64,000 bases of DNA, from the NCBI RefSeq assembly GCF_014652135.1, contig NZ_BMYF01000009.1:36914-100913 (forward strand), read 5' to 3'. This DNA is from Mongoliitalea lutea. GTDB lineage: Bacteria; Bacteroidota; Bacteroidia; Cytophagales; Cyclobacteriaceae. Below are positions 1 to 7,210 of the stretch, piece by piece. The notes below the pieces were generated by a model, which saw only the letters and a program-made list of their open reading frames with translations, was not told where the DNA came from and did no database searches. Made by a program: the position numbers and the translations under genes. The first letter of the stretch is position 1. Each line of letters starts with the position of its first letter.

Positions 1-4
1 AACA

Positions 5-348
5 GGGCTAACGCCCCTTTTCAATCCAAATCAATTATTTCAATTTTATTTCTAAATTATTTCGCGACAGCATATTTCAACCTTATTTCATTTCCCTGCT
101 CCCAAAATTTCACACCAAACCCAATCAATCCTTCCCTATCCCGGAGCCTGAAACCAAATTTCATAAATCTATCCATCCTTCAATGTCAGCTACTAAGGAA
201 ATCTTCGAAATCATCCCTCCGTAAAATCTGTGCCATCTGTGGACAAGAAAATATTCTGCAATTTCTATCCAAATACTCCTCCGTTTAAGATATCAGGGCT
301 GACGCCCCTCTCCTTGGACTAACGTAGATTAATACTACGAAGCTAACA
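5..348. repeat. Composite intergenic repeat, copy 1
   Basis: First copy of a repeat unit of about 320-345 bp that recurs at 349, 3384, 3702 and 4028. It starts with the hairpin GGGC-TAAC-GCCC (5-16), continues with a T-rich part (TTATTTC steps), a segment around CCCGGAGCCTG, the phrase ATCTGTGCCATCTGTGGAC, and ends with a second GGGC-TGAC-GCCC hairpin at 296-307, followed by a 53-bp linker. It has no coding potential I trust. The origin is unknown; similarity to the other copies is seen directly. Confidence 0.8.
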
Positions 349-640
349 GGACTAACGCCCCTTTTCAATCCAAACCAATTATTTTAATTTTATTTCGCGA
401 AGCATTATTTCTACTTATTTCCACCTTATTTCATTTCACTACACCCAAGAGTATATCCATCCTATATCGCACCGCTAATATCAATCAATATCTATCCCAA
501 ATTATTTCGCGTCAGCTTTATTTCTACTTATTTCCACCTTATTTCTACCTTATTTCATTTCATTACTCCAAAAAAATATCTTCCAAGATCGCAACGCTAA
601 TATCAATCAATATCATCAAGTAAATATCCTACACTATCTC
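349..640. repeat. Composite intergenic repeat, diverged copy 2
   Basis: Second, more diverged copy. It begins with an imperfect hairpin GGAC-TAAC-GCCC (349-360), followed by T-rich TTATTTCCACC-like steps. A sub-segment containing CGCTAATATCAATCAATATC occurs twice, near 471 and 594, which suggests internal duplication. The ATCTGTG phrase and the closing hairpin are not evident. The copy ends before the promoter region of the downstream GH109 gene. Confidence 0.6.
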
Positions 641-706
641 CGAGCCCCTCACTTGCTTATTCTTTAAGAATCTCACATCTTCGTAAAAATCATCAACCCA
701 AATACC

Positions 707-2116
707 ATGAGTCAGCACAGAAGAGACTTTTTGAAAATCGCAGGATTAGGATTGGCGGGAGCTAGCATCCCCCTACTTTCCAATGGAGAAACATCCCAAA
801 GTGTTCACAAACTGAGTTCCAAGCAACACATACAGGCCTTCAATATGTGTGGATATGCCGCACCGAAAATTCCTGTGGTGAAAGTTGGAGTCATTGGTTT
901 GGGGATGCGTGGTCCTGGAGCAGTGGATCGACTGAGCAAAATTGAAGGGGTGCAAATCACCGCACTTTGCGACTTGATTCCCGAGCGTGTGGACAAAGTC
1001 AAAGCCTCTCTCCAAGGAACAGCCCACTCTCCTACTTCCTACAGCGGTTCGGTCTATGCTTGGAAAAAAATGATCGATCAGGAACAATTGGACTTGGTAT
1101 ATATCGCCACCCCTTGGGACTGGCATGCGCCTATGGCCGTTTATGCCATGGAAAATGGTAAACACACGGCCATAGAAGTTCCTGCGGCCAAAACGCTGGA
1201 AGAATGCTGGCAATTGGTGGAAGTTTCCGAGAAAACCAAAATGCATTGCATGATGCTGGAAAACTGCTGCTATGATTTCTTCGAATTGATGACCCTGTCC
1301 ATGAAGAGAGCAGGATTTTTTGGGGAAATCGTCCATACCGAAGGAGCCTATATCCATGATCTTTTATGGCTGAATTTCATGAAGGAAGAAGATGGAGGTT
1401 ATCAGGACATGTGGCGATTGAAGGAAAACTACCGGGATGGCAACCTGTATGCTACCCATGGACTGGGGCCTATCGCCCAAATCATGGACATCAACCGTGG
1501 GGATCAGATGGATTACCTAACCTCGCTTTCTTCCGCAGATTTCCACATGGCAGCCAAAGCCCGAGAATTGGCCGAGCAGGATAACTTCTTCGGTTCTTTC
1601 GCAGAAAAACGCTACGGAGGAAATATGAATACGACGATAGTCAAAACTAAAAAAGGACGTTCCATCCTCATTCAACACGATGTCACTTCTCCTCGTCCTT
1701 ACTCTAGATTGCATACGATTAGCGGCACAGAGGGATATGCTCAGAAGTACCCAAATCCGAAAGTTGCCAAAGGTCATTCCTGGATGAAGGAAGAAGAAAT
1801 GAAAGCCTTGGAAGCCCAGTACACCCCGGAAATTGTCAAAAAAGTAGGTGAACTAGCCAAACAGATTGGAGGGCATGGGGGCATGGATTTTATGATGGAT
1901 TGGCGATTGATTGATTGCTTGCGCAATGGCTTGCCATTGGACCAAGATGTGTACGATGCTGCCCTATGGTCTGCGATATCTCCTCTCAGTGAATGGTCGG
2001 TCGCCAACCGTTCCAACTCCATTGACATCCCTGACTTTACAGGAGGTGCCTGGAAAACCAATAAACCCGTAGATATCACGCTCAACGGAGGTGGCAATAC
2101 GAAGGTGATTGTTTAA
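707..2116 (+). CDS. GH109-family (Gfo/Idh/MocA fold) NAD-dependent glycosidase, Tat-exported
   Basis: 469 residues. The N-terminus has a twin-arginine signal (RRDFLK, residues 5-10, then a hydrophobic stretch), so export through Tat, probably with NAD already bound, is expected. A Rossmann dinucleotide motif GVIGLGMRG is at 61-69, then TPWDWH (135-140), EVPAA (157-161), ENCCYD (185-190) and YATHGLGP (about 248-255). These fit family GH109 alpha-N-acetylgalactosaminidases, which cleave glycosides by an NAD-assisted redox mechanism. The closest alternative is a generic Gfo/Idh/MocA oxidoreductase, but the EVPAA and ENCCYD blocks are typical of GH109. The gene stands alone between repeat-rich gaps. 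The substrate (terminal GalNAc on glycoproteins or mucins) is inferred. Confidence 0.88.
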   Translation: MSQHRRDFLKIAGLGLAGASIPLLSNGETSQSVHKLSSKQHIQAFNMCGYAAPKIPVVKVGVIGLGMRGPGAVDRLSKIEGVQITALCDLIPERVDKVKASLQGTAHSPTSYSGSVYAWKKMIDQEQLDLVYIATPWDWHAPMAVYAMENGKHTAIEVPAAKTLEECWQLVEVSEKTKMHCMMLENCCYDFFELMTLSMKRAGFFGEIVHTEGAYIHDLLWLNFMKEEDGGYQDMWRLKENYRDGNLYATHGLGPIAQIMDINRGDQMDYLTSLSSADFHMAAKARELAEQDNFFGSFAEKRYGGNMNTTIVKTKKGRSILIQHDVTSPRPYSRLHTISGTEGYAQKYPNPKVAKGHSWMKEEEMKALEAQYTPEIVKKVGELAKQIGGHGGMDFMMDWRLIDCLRNGLPLDQDVYDAALWSAISPLSEWSVANRSNSIDIPDFTGGAWKTNKPVDITLNGGGNTKVIV

Positions 2117-2130
2117 ATGGTGAACTTTGG

Positions 2131-2190
2131 GGAATGAAGGATGAAAGATGAAGGATGAAGGATGAAGGGTGAAGGATGAAGGATGAAAGA
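2131..2190. repeat. Heptanucleotide tandem repeat (GGATGAA)n
   Basis: About eight consecutive copies of the 7-mer GGATGAA, some with one substitution, directly after the GH109 stop codon. It contains no useful reading frame. A 7-bp period also occurs in the 53.4 kb gap. Confidence 0.85.
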
Positions 2191-2363
2191 GTGAGCTGTG
2201 CAGTGTTAAAATTATCGATTTTGGGTTTTAACCCATGATTAAGAGTAGTAGTTTGGAATGAAATTCAAGTAATTTCTTAAGGAATACACCAATCAATAGC
2301 CGTGGATTTTAATCCCCGGCTTTGGAGATGCAGTGAACAGTGCAAAATTCTGTAAGATGAAAA

Positions 2364-2694
2364 ACTCCGACAGGAGTCAACTACCGAAGGTTATTAGCCC
2401 CGAGTCACAACGCGGGGTTTATGTGAATAGATTTATTTTGATGGCCCCAACTCCGGCAGGAGTTGGATTATTGGGGATGATATTTTTTCAGACACAGATT
2501 TTAAGGGATTTGCACAGATAGACACGGATATGGGAGGTGCACCGTTGTTTTTAGGCAATAGGTCTTTTAACTACCATTACTCCCTCCTAATTCGACTCCT
2601 ACCGGAGTCGGGAATGGTGGATGGGACATCCTCTTTTCACCCCGAGTTGCTCCTCGGGGCTAATAACCTGAGGGATTGAACTCCTATCGGAGTT
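2364..2694. repeat. Four REP-like hairpins, stem ACTCC/GGAGT with tetraloop
   Basis: Perfect small hairpins at 2364-2377 (loop GACA), 2447-2466 (CCAACTCC-GGCA-GGAGTTGG), 2593-2610 (CGACTCC-TACC-GGAGTCG) and 2679-2694 (AACTCC-TATC-GGAGTT). The outer stem pairs change in a compensating way. The first two have G..A loops on the + strand and the last two have them on the - strand (GGTA, GATA), so the set is two forward and two inverted copies, as in REP/BIME arrays. Confidence 0.8.
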
Positions 2695-3096
2695 AGGTTT
2701 GCTTCTGGATATCCTGCTTCTCGAAATTTGCAAATTCGGAAAACAGATAAATGGAGATTTGCAATCTCCTTGGGTATACTGTCTTATCAGGCCAAATAAT
2801 TCCTAAGTTTTGAAGAACGATCACCCTAGAGGATTACAAATCTAGGACAGCAAATGTTGGTTCTATTTGATCAAAATCGATCACTGGCATAATGCTACAA
2901 TTACAAAAAAATCAATTGGCGACAGCCAAAAAAACTGTAAAAACCCTTAAATCAATAAGACCCTTTTTAGTCATGGAAATCCTTGAGCCATCCAACGAAA
3001 TTTCACATAAATTTTTCCGTGATTTCAGTGATTTTTGCGAGTACTCCCCTTCCTTCGTGTAATTAGTGCCATTCGTGGACAGCCTCCCCAAATAGT

Positions 3097-3185
3097 ACTG
3101 CCCCTACAGGGCAGTTGAGAGGTGATCTACTAATCCATGGATTGGAAAACCGATGGATACTATTCTGCTGACCCTCACGGGTCAG
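3097..3185. repeat. Two hairpins of the same REP-like class
   Basis: 3097-3115 has stem ACTGCCC/GGGCAGT with loop CTACA. 3168-3185 has stem CTGACCC/GGGTCAG with loop TCAC (GTGA on the - strand). The layout matches the 2364-2694 hairpins: a variable GC-rich stem and, in the second, a G..A tetraloop. Confidence 0.7.
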
Positions 3186-3383
3186 GGCTACAATATCGAT
3201 TTCAGTGTTTTCTCTGTATTCTGCGCTTTTTGCGAGAGCCCCAATTTGCAGCAGCAAATCCATCTGTGTCAATCTGTGAAGATCAAATTATCAATCTGTG
3301 TCTATTAATCATCTGGCTGAACAAGACCTCAGCGCTATGCGCCTCTTATTCCCCGAAATACATCAATTACTACGAAGACCGCA

Positions 3384-3701
3384 GGGCTAACGCCCCTATT
3401 GAGTCCAAACCAATTATTTCAATTTTATTTCCACCTTATTTCATTTCCCTACTCCCAAAATTTTACACCAAACCCAATCAATCCTTCCCAATCCCGGAGC
3501 TTGCGACCAAATTTTATAAATCTATCCATCCAAGAATATCCGCTACATAAACACCCTCCAAAACACTACCTCCGTGAAATCTGTGTCATCTGTGGACAAA
3601 AAAACATCCTCCAATCACTATCCAAATACCCCTCCGATTAAGATCTCAGGGCTAACGCCCCTCTGCCTCGACTTGTATACTTCAGAACTACGAAGACCGC
3701 A
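3384..3701. repeat. Composite intergenic repeat, copy 3
   Basis: Well preserved unit of 318 bp. It opens with hairpin GGGC-TAAC-GCCC at 3384-3395 and closes with the same hairpin at 3649-3660, followed by a 53-bp linker to the next unit. In between are the TTATTTC steps, CAATCCCGGAGCTTGCGACC, TATAAATCTATCCATC and ATCTGTGTCATCTGTGGAC. Frames through this region are repeat-derived and not believed to be genes. Confidence 0.85.
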
Positions 3702-4027
3702 GGGCTAACGCCCCTTTTGAGTCCAAACCAATTATTTCAATTTTATTTCCACCTTATTTCAACCTTATTTCATTCAACTGCTCCAAAAATTTCGCACCAA
3801 ACCCAACCAATCCTTCCCAATCCCGGAGCCTGCGACCAAATTTTATAAATCTATCCATCCGTTCATGTTAGCTTCCAAAAAAAATCAAAGCCCCCCCTCC
3901 GTGAAATCTGAGCCATCTGTGGACAAGAAAACATCCTCCAATCGCTATTCAAAAACCCTCCGTTTAAGATATCAGGGCTCACGCCCCTCTCCTAGGCCAA
4001 CCTAAACCAATACTACGAAGATCGCAG
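3702..4027. repeat. Composite intergenic repeat, copy 4
   Basis: Tandem neighbour of copy 3 and strongly similar to it over its whole length. Opening hairpin GGGC-TAAC-GCCC at 3702-3713, closing hairpin GGGC-TCAC-GCCC at 3975-3986, then a 52-bp linker containing TACTACGAAGATCGCA. The closing loop differs by one base from copy 3 while both stems are intact. Confidence 0.85.
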
Positions 4028-4140
4028 GGCTACGCCTTTTTTTCGTCTGGAATAATTGTTTCAATTTTATTTCCACCTTATTTCACGAAGTATATTTCAA
4101 CCTTATTTCGCGAAGCATATTTCAACTTTATTTCAATCAA
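4028..4140. repeat. Composite intergenic repeat, truncated copy 5
   Basis: Only the left part is present: a shortened hairpin GGC-TAC-GCC (4028-4036), then T-rich steps including two copies of TTTCGCGAAG separated by ATTTCAACC-like units. It ends where the promoter of the next gene begins. Confidence 0.65.
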
Positions 4141-4158
4141 CTCTCTCGTCTCTATCCA

Positions 4159-4188
4159 TTGGCACACTAACAAATCCTCGTATCTTTA
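4159..4188 (+). promoter_or_regulatory. Bacteroidota-type promoter for the 4206 gene
   Basis: TTG at 4159-4161, 19 bases, then TATCTTTA at 4181-4188, one mismatch from TAnnTTTG. The start codon follows 17 bases later. The spacing supports the ATG at 4206 over any start inside the upstream repeat. Confidence 0.5.
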
Positions 4189-4205
4189 GGTCAGAATTAC
4201 TGACC

Positions 4206-4706
4206 ATGAAGCGTATCCTTTTATTTTGTTTACTTTTCCTGACTTTGCATGCAGCAAGTGCTCAAAAATTCATCTTACTTCAAAAGGGTGATAACCAAAA
4301 GACCCGCCTAAAATTTGAAGTGGGGGAAGAATTTGTCTACAAAACAGATCAATACGACTTTTTTATCACAGAAGTGATCAGGGAAATCACTCATGAAGCC
4401 ATTATCCTAACAGACAATGTGGTGCAACCAAATCAAATCGTTGCAGTGGATATCCGCAACAAAGATCCTCGCAATTATACCATCAACAACCTCTCCTACC
4501 TGGGAATAGGAGGAGGTGCTATGCTTTTACTGGCAACGAGCATCAATAGCCTCTATCAGGAAGGAGATCTTTCAAATGCCGGAAACTCTCTTGGGCTTTC
4601 ACTCGGATTGGTGGGAGCGGGTTTGCTGATTAGGCAGTTTAAGTATAAAACATTCAAGCACCGAGGGCGCAACAAAATACAATTGGTGATTCTCTACGAA
4701 GAATAA
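4206..4706 (+). CDS. Small exported protein of unknown function
   Basis: 166 residues. The start at 4206 gives a clean signal peptide (MKRILLFCLLFLTLHAASA, cleavage near AQ); the open frame upstream runs into repeat sequence and is not used. The mature protein has a soluble beta-rich part (residues about 20-95) and a hydrophobic Gly/Leu-rich segment near residues 98-140 that could be one or two membrane-associated helices. I recognise no domain. It lies just upstream of prfB on the same strand with 62 bp between them and may share a transcript with it. The function is unknown. Confidence 0.65.
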   Translation: MKRILLFCLLFLTLHAASAQKFILLQKGDNQKTRLKFEVGEEFVYKTDQYDFFITEVIREITHEAIILTDNVVQPNQIVAVDIRNKDPRNYTINNLSYLGIGGGAMLLLATSINSLYQEGDLSNAGNSLGLSLGLVGAGLLIRQFKYKTFKHRGRNKIQLVILYEE

Positions 4707-4768
4707 ACTTGGATTAGGTTAAGCGCATAATATTTCCGAATTTTGCACCTCAATTAATCAAATCAGTT

Positions 4769-5876
4769 ATGACATCAGACCAGTTGAAAGACTTGAAAGC
4801 CCGCGTTTCGGCTTTGAGGAGGTATCTTTGACTACGATCGTAAGAAAGCAGAAATAGAAGATTTAGAGGCGGTTTCCTCGCAGCCGGACTTCTGGAACAA
4901 TCCGGAGGATGCTGAAAAAACCATGAAACAAATCCAGATCAGAAAAGGCTGGACCACATCCTTTGAAGCCTTGGATACCAGTCTACAGGACTTGGAGGTA
5001 TTGTATGATTTTTACTCCATGGACGAAGTTCCGGAAGAGGAGATCAAGGCTGAATACAAAAAAGTACTTGTAGCGGTAGAAGAACTCGAACTCAAGAAAA
5101 TGTTGAGCAACGAGGAAGACCAGCTTTCTGCCATGTTGGAAATCAACCCGGGGGCGGGAGGTACAGAAAGTAACGATTGGGCCTCTATCCTTATGCGTAT
5201 GTATATCATGTGGGGAGAGAAAAATGGCTACAAAGTTACCGAAGTGGACCTACAAGAAGGGGAAGTTGCCGGCATTAAATCTGTAACCCTTCAGTTTGAT
5301 GGCCCCTTAGCTTATGGCTTCTTGAAGTCCGAAACAGGTGTTCACAGATTGGTACGTGTTTCTCCATTTGACTCTAACGGAAGAAGACATACATCCTTTG
5401 CATCTGTCTATGTGTATCCTGTAGTAGATGATTCCATTGAGATTGATATCAATCCATCTGATGTGGAATTGCATACATCACGCTCAGGTGGTGCCGGTGG
5501 ACAGAACGTAAACAAGGTAGAGACAAAAGTACAGTTGACACATAAACCTACCGGTATCGTGGTGGTCTGTCAGATTGAGCGTTCTCAGTTAGCCAACCGT
5601 GAACGTGCCATGCAAATGTTGAAATCCAGACTCTATCAGTTGGAGATGGAAAAAAGAAATGCAGCGCGTGCAAAAATAGAATCGTCCAAGCTGCGAATCG
5701 ACTTTGGCTCTCAAATCCGTAACTACGTCTTGCATCCTTACAAGCTGGTCAAAGATGCCCGTACAGGATATGAAACATCCGATACCCAACATGTGTTAGA
5801 TGGCGGATTGAGCGAATTCATCAAAGCTTACTTGCTTGCCCAAAGTGAGGAAGAAACGGCAAATGAGTCCAACTAA
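4769..5876 (+). CDS. prfB: Peptide chain release factor 2 (programmed +1 frameshift)
   Basis: RF2 recognises UGA/UAA stop codons and triggers release of the nascent chain. Translation starts at ATG 4769, gives 20 codons, then meets an in-frame TGA at 4829-4831. It continues by a +1 shift (CTT at 4826-4828, skip T 4829, GAC at 4830) for a 368-residue product, the normal RF2 length. The site AGGAGG-TAT-CTT-TGA-C has the canonical internal Shine-Dalgarno, slippery CTT and poor-context UGA, so the gene is autoregulated by RF2 level. The anticodon-like tripeptide SPF is at about 198-200 and the catalytic GGQ at about 243-245. A simple gene caller would start at the internal ATG 4923 and lose the N-terminus. 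Confidence 0.97.
4817..4832 (+). promoter_or_regulatory. prfB: prfB programmed frameshift site
   Basis: AGGAGG (4817-4822), spacer TAT, slippery CTT (4826-4828), stop TGA (4829-4831) followed by C. Pairing of AGGAGG with 16S rRNA promotes the +1 slip. This matches the known bacterial prfB recoding element base for base in its functional parts. The AGGAGG is notable because Shine-Dalgarno sequences are rare at start codons in Bacteroidota. Confidence 0.95.
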
Positions 5877-5970
5877 TACGTATGTATAATCCTATGGCAA
5901 GGCTGACTGAAGATTTTGAAAATCATCCATTTTCTGAATCGGAAAGACAGCCTTGTTACATTCTCCTCCT

Positions 5971-7143
5971 ATGAAATTTATCCCTTCTTTTTTTACGCTC
6001 AATTTCCTGTTGCTTTGCCTCAGCTCATTTTTATTTTTTGCGAGCTTCAATATGATTATTCCTGAACTCCCAGCGTATATCACTTCCCTAGGAGGAGAGG
6101 ACTACAAGGGTTTGATTATTTCCCTATTTACCTTAACAGCTGGACTATCCCGACCTTTTTCAGGAAAGTTAGCTGACAAAATCGGGAGGATTCCTGTGAT
6201 GATTTTTGGATTGGTCGTCTGTTTTATCGTAAGTTTATTATACCCGATCATTACAAGCGTAGCTGGCTTTCTTTTGCTGAGATTTGTCCATGGATTTTCT
6301 ACAGGTTTTACTCCCACGGGAGTTTCCGCATACGTAGCAGACATCGTTCCTTTCAACAAAAGAGGGGAAGCCATGGGCATACAATCCTTGTTCGGTTCCT
6401 TGGGAATGGCTGCAGGTCCTGCCTTGGGAGGTTATATTGGGAGTGCTTATGGAATCAATCCTCTTTTTTACACTGCTTCCTTTACAGCGGTCTTATCCAT
6501 GTTGGTGGTATTGAGACTGAAAGAAACCGTGGAAGAGAAAGAGCCTTTCCAATTCAATTTGATTAAGCTCAAAAGAGATGAAATCATTGAAAAAAGGGTG
6601 CTATTTCCCTCTTTGATACTCTTCTTGACGGTGATGTCTTTTGGAACTGTACTGACCATTATCCCTGATTATTCCGAACACTTAGGGATCCAAAATAAGG
6701 GATTGTTCTTTGCTGTTTTTACGATTGCCTCTTTGGGGATTCGAATAATAGCGGGCAAAACCTCTGACAAATACGGAAGGGTTCCTGTAATGAAAGTAGC
6801 TTCGTTCTCTATGGTAGTGGCAATGGTCATTATTGCTTTTGCTAGTTCCAAAGCGATACTATTATTGGGAGGAGTGATTTTTGGGGCTTCAGTAGGCATG
6901 AATTCCCCTACAATCTCAGCTTGGACCATCGATTTATCCTTGGACAATTATCGAGGAAGAGCATTGGCCACTATGTATATAGCCTTAGAAGCTGGAATTG
7001 GAATTGGGGCAGTGGTTTCAGGATTTTTATTCAATAATAAAGTAGAAAATTTCCCCATCGTTTTCCTTATCAGTGCGGCTGCTGCTTTTGTTGCATTTCT
7101 TTTGCTCATAGGTTATAAAGAAAAAAAGCACCCTAATCTTTAG
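5971..7143 (+). CDS. MFS drug/metabolite exporter
   Basis: 390 residues, twelve predicted membrane helices, inner membrane. The MFS signature loop GKLADKIGR lies between TM2 and TM3 (about 65-73), with the related GKTSDKYGR in the second half, so both 6-helix bundles are complete. The LFGSLGMAAGPALGG stretch in TM5 resembles the antiporter motif C of drug:H+ exporters. ATG 5971 is preferred over the TTG at 5953 because hydrophobic sequence begins soon after it. It follows prfB by 94 bp. The substrate cannot be told from sequence; a multidrug or sugar efflux role is an inference. Confidence 0.85.
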   Translation: MKFIPSFFTLNFLLLCLSSFLFFASFNMIIPELPAYITSLGGEDYKGLIISLFTLTAGLSRPFSGKLADKIGRIPVMIFGLVVCFIVSLLYPIITSVAGFLLLRFVHGFSTGFTPTGVSAYVADIVPFNKRGEAMGIQSLFGSLGMAAGPALGGYIGSAYGINPLFYTASFTAVLSMLVVLRLKETVEEKEPFQFNLIKLKRDEIIEKRVLFPSLILFLTVMSFGTVLTIIPDYSEHLGIQNKGLFFAVFTIASLGIRIIAGKTSDKYGRVPVMKVASFSMVVAMVIIAFASSKAILLLGGVIFGASVGMNSPTISAWTIDLSLDNYRGRALATMYIALEAGIGIGAVVSGFLFNNKVENFPIVFLISAAAAFVAFLLLIGYKEKKHPNL

Positions 7144-7210
7144 AATGCCTTTTAAGTGACTACATATTAGAAAGTATTTTTCTTGAAAAAAGTTAAGATT
7201 GATTAATAAA

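Larger units (their letters stand above)
2191..3383. other. Gene-free region with REP-like hairpins and degenerate phrases
   Basis: About 1.2 kb without a credible gene. The few open frames have no recognisable domain and run through repeated sequence. It contains four ACTCC/GGAGT hairpins (2364-2694), a CCCGAG/CTCGGG hairpin near 2639-2659, two larger hairpins (3097-3115, 3168-3185), and phrases such as ATCTGTGTCAATCTGTG and TTAGTGCCATTCGTGGAC that resemble part of the composite repeats. Confidence 0.75.

Noticed and set aside
3137-3641. Two overlapping open frames of 80-137 codons
   Set aside because: They run through composite repeat copy 3 and its flank; the encoded sequence is the translated repeat, with no domain, no promoter and no stable frame between repeat copies.
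4056-4205. N-terminal extension of the 4206 protein
   Set aside because: The added 50 residues are translated repeat sequence (TTATTTC steps); the ATG at 4206 gives a standard signal peptide and lies just after a promoter-like element.
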